From assembly GCA_028276075.1 (NCBI GenBank), contig JAPYXA010000027.1:1-6816 (forward strand): a stretch of DNA of 6,816 nucleotides, in the 5' to 3' direction. Shown here piece by piece: positions 4,843-6,816 of this stretch; position 1 is the stretch's first letter, and the number at the start of each line of letters is the position of its first letter. The DNA is from Minisyncoccota bacterium (GTDB lineage: Bacteria > Patescibacteriota > Minisyncoccia > UBA6257 > HR35). The notes under the pieces were generated by a model. That model was given only the letters and a program-made list of their open reading frames with translations, did no database searches and was not told the DNA's origin. The translations under genes were made by a program, and so were the position numbers.

Positions 4843-6816
4843 CTTTCTAAAACACACCAAAAATCTAAGCAACCAAGAAATTTATATCCATTATTTAAAA
4901 AGTTGTTTAATTCTTCTTGATAAAATTTCCCGAAATTTGGATTTCCTATTAAAACTATTTTTGATTTATTTATGCATTCAGGAGATCGTAAAATACTTTT
5001 TTTTAAATACCACTGAATTATACCATCAAAACCTATTCCTATATCATTTTTAGCTTCACAAATATCATAATCCTTTAGATTTGTTTTAATAATTTTTAAA
5101 AACTCTATATCTTTAGGACCTAATATCCAAAGTTTGTTATAAAAAATGTACATTTGTTTAGAAGAGAAGTGGTAACCTAAAGAAAATATTAAAATTACTA
5201 AAGTTATGCCCATAAACATATTTTTCTTAAATCCTTCATAAAAAATTAATCCTGTTAAACTTGCTATTGTTCCTGAAAAAAATATAACACCATACGGATG
5301 AGTAGACCATTGTCTAAAAACTAATAAGATGAATATTGGGTATAAAATTAATGGCACAAGTATTTTGAAGCTTTTAAAGTTCTTAATAAACAAAATAAAT
5401 CCTATAAAAGATGTTATTAAAAAAAAGATGGTGAAATTGATATTTAATCTACTCCATATTGATAAAAACCACGGAATGAATGGGACATTCCAGCTTCTTG
5501 TATAAAAGGCATCTTTTAAATCTTTATAAAAAATTGGACCCTTTAGTGTATAAAAATGTAATAAATTCAAAAGAAAAACAAAGATTGTTAAAATTGGAAT
5601 AAAAATCAATAAACTACGTCTTTCATTCTTTTTAAAATCGCTTAAAAATAAAACATACAGCCAAATAGATAAGGGCATAAAGTAATAAAACCAATTAGTC
5701 AACCCACCAATTAGTATTGATATTAGAAATAAAGCTAAATTTAATTTTGAAATGTTAAATTTATAAAAAACAAACAAAGAGAAGGTAATTAATGCTGTTG
5801 GAACTCCAAAAACTGCTAACTCTAATAATTTTCCGTAATATATACTTGAAGGAAGAATTGCAAACACCAGCGATATTAATAAGGGCAAAGTTTTCTGATT
5901 AAATATTTTTATTAAGGCTAAGTAAAATATTATTAAAGAGATTAGATAAATAAAAAATACACTTAATCTGGTTATAGATTCTGAAATTCCGAAAATTTTG
6001 TAAAAAATATATGTAGGAATTAAAAAAAGTGCAGGATGATGAGTATAAAAATTATTTGGGTCAAAATTGTTATTTATAAAATCTTTTGTATACATTCCAA
6101 ATTTTAAATTTAATATCCCCTCATTTAGCCAATTCATAGCTGTTAATCCATATAAACCATTATTATCCTCACTAATATGTAAAAATGGAGAATTAATATT
6201 ATTAAGAACCAATAAGGTATAGATAAAAATTAGTAACACAACTGATAAGATCTTTATGAGATTTTCACCTCTTTTTGTTTTTGAATAAATATCAAAAATT
6301 TTAAATAGAACAATGAAACCGTCTTTTATTTTAATCTTTTTGCCTTCTTCTCTTGGATTGTAGTTTATTTCAATTTCTTTTATTTTCAAACCAGATTTAA
6401 AAAGCTCATAACTCAAGAATACATTATCAAAAGAAAAATCATTTTCCCTATATTTTAAAAGCTGAGAAGTTAATTTTCTTGGAAACAATTTATAGCAAGT
6501 AGCATTATCAGAAAAATTTGATCCAATAAAAAAATTAAAAATCCTCGTTAACAATTTCCCGCCGAAATAAAATAAATTAAATTTGTTAAATTTTCTAAAA
6601 CCTATAACTATCTGAGCTTCATTTTTATTAATAGGTTCTAGAAGTTTTATATAATCATTGGGGTCATATTCTAAATCCGCATCTTGAATAAGAATATAAT
6701 CTCCTCTAACGTATCTTAATCCTTCTTTAATTGCAGCTCCTTTACCTTCGTTTTTATTTTTAAATATAATTTTAACTTTCCCTTTATATTTTTTTAAAAT
6801 ATTTTTTGTATTTTCA
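4839..6816 (-). CDS. Fused GT2 polyprenyl-phosphate sugar synthase and multi-pass GT-C glycosyltransferase, N-terminus outside window
   Basis: The frame stays open from the window end to the TGA at 4841-4839, giving 658 visible residues. The first ~175 belong to a GT2 (DPM1/GtrB-like) domain: NKNEGKGAAIKEG (20-32), the metal-binding IQDADLEYDP (43-52), IVIGFRKF (69-76), the SDNATCYKLFPR stretch (about 102-113), and INYNPREEGKKIKIKDG (150-166). From about 188 the protein turns strongly hydrophobic, with roughly 11-12 helices to about 548. It then ends in a soluble ~100-residue tail with four Cys. The first outer loop holds HISEDNNG (213-220), then FYTHHPALFLIP (256-267). Together these resemble the acidic loop and H-P motif of PMT/ArnT-like (GT39/PMT_2) transferases. 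GT2 would load a sugar on polyprenyl phosphate inside; GT-C would transfer it outside. Roughly 60-80 N-terminal residues, including the first GT2 motif, are missing. No frame break separates the domains. Confidence 0.88.
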   Translation of the reverse strand, partial: ENTKNILKKYKGKVKIIFKNKNEGKGAAIKEGLRYVRGDYILIQDADLEYDPNDYIKLLEPINKNEAQIVIGFRKFNKFNLFYFGGKLLTRIFNFFIGSNFSDNATCYKLFPRKLTSQLLKYRENDFSFDNVFLSYELFKSGLKIKEIEINYNPREEGKKIKIKDGFIVLFKIFDIYSKTKRGENLIKILSVVLLIFIYTLLVLNNINSPFLHISEDNNGLYGLTAMNWLNEGILNLKFGMYTKDFINNNFDPNNFYTHHPALFLIPTYIFYKIFGISESITRLSVFFIYLISLIIFYLALIKIFNQKTLPLLISLVFAILPSSIYYGKLLELAVFGVPTALITFSLFVFYKFNISKLNLALFLISILIGGLTNWFYYFMPLSIWLYVLFLSDFKKNERRSLLIFIPILTIFVFLLNLLHFYTLKGPIFYKDLKDAFYTRSWNVPFIPWFLSIWSRLNINFTIFFLITSFIGFILFIKNFKSFKILVPLILYPIFILLVFRQWSTHPYGVIFFSGTIASLTGLIFYEGFKKNMFMGITLVILIFSLGYHFSSKQMYIFYNKLWILGPKDIEFLKIIKTNLKDYDICEAKNDIGIGFDGIIQWYLKKSILRSPECINKSKIVLIGNPNFGKFYQEELNNFLNNGYKFLGCLDFWCVLER

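Noticed and set aside
4843..4872. Ten-residue N-terminal extension of the GtrA-like protein from a TTG
   Set aside because: It would overlap the upstream coding frame by 34 bases. The ATG at 4842 gives the ATGA overlap and the normal family length.
6552..6554. TTG at 6554 as the start of the long glycosyltransferase
   Set aside because: The same frame continues upstream to the window end and encodes clear GT2 motifs, so this Leu is internal.

Overview
The window is strongly AT-rich and densely packed. It most likely comes from a Candidate Phyla Radiation (Patescibacteria) genome, probably of a Parcubacteria-like lineage. The evidence is a secreted protein with a Kazal-like domain, an adjoining Cys/Pro motif and a YYGGLD/SYWP cupredoxin-like tail, an architecture I associate with this group. 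Promoters look bacterial (TTGAGA/TATAAT with extended -10), most starts lack a Shine-Dalgarno site, and leaders are very short. Five of the six visible stops are TAA and one is TGA. No in-frame TGA interrupts any gene, so the TGA=Gly code of Gracilibacteria is unlikely. The phylum assignment is inference.

Layout. (1) 1-940, minus: a GT4 glycosyltransferase cut off at the window start. (2) 941-1252: 312 bases without a gene, carrying four 9-bp repeats, two copies of a 32-36 bp palindrome and a 13-bp repeat. (3) 1253-1537, minus: a small ArsR-type winged-helix regulator with a good promoter; a third palindrome copy covers its -35 box. (4) 1699-3216, plus: a divergent gene for a large secreted Cys-rich protein. 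(5) 3222-4437, minus: an AbiE-family toxin-antitoxin pair, toxin gene first, overlapping the antitoxin gene by 14 bases. (6) 4462-6816, minus: a GtrA-like flippase gene, preceded by and overlapping (ATGA) a long gene that fuses a polyprenyl-phosphate sugar synthase (GT2) to a multi-pass GT-C sugar transferase. That long gene runs off the window end.

How the parts may work together. The GT2/GT-C fusion plus GtrA holds the three activities of a GtrA/GtrB/Gtr glycosylation module in two coupled genes: charge the lipid with sugar, flip it, then transfer the sugar outside the cell. With the GT4 enzyme this suggests a cell-surface glycosylation locus. The AbiE pair sits directly downstream with its own promoter. 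The regulator and the secreted protein share a 161-bp divergent control region, and the triplicated palindrome is the best candidate for the regulator's binding site.
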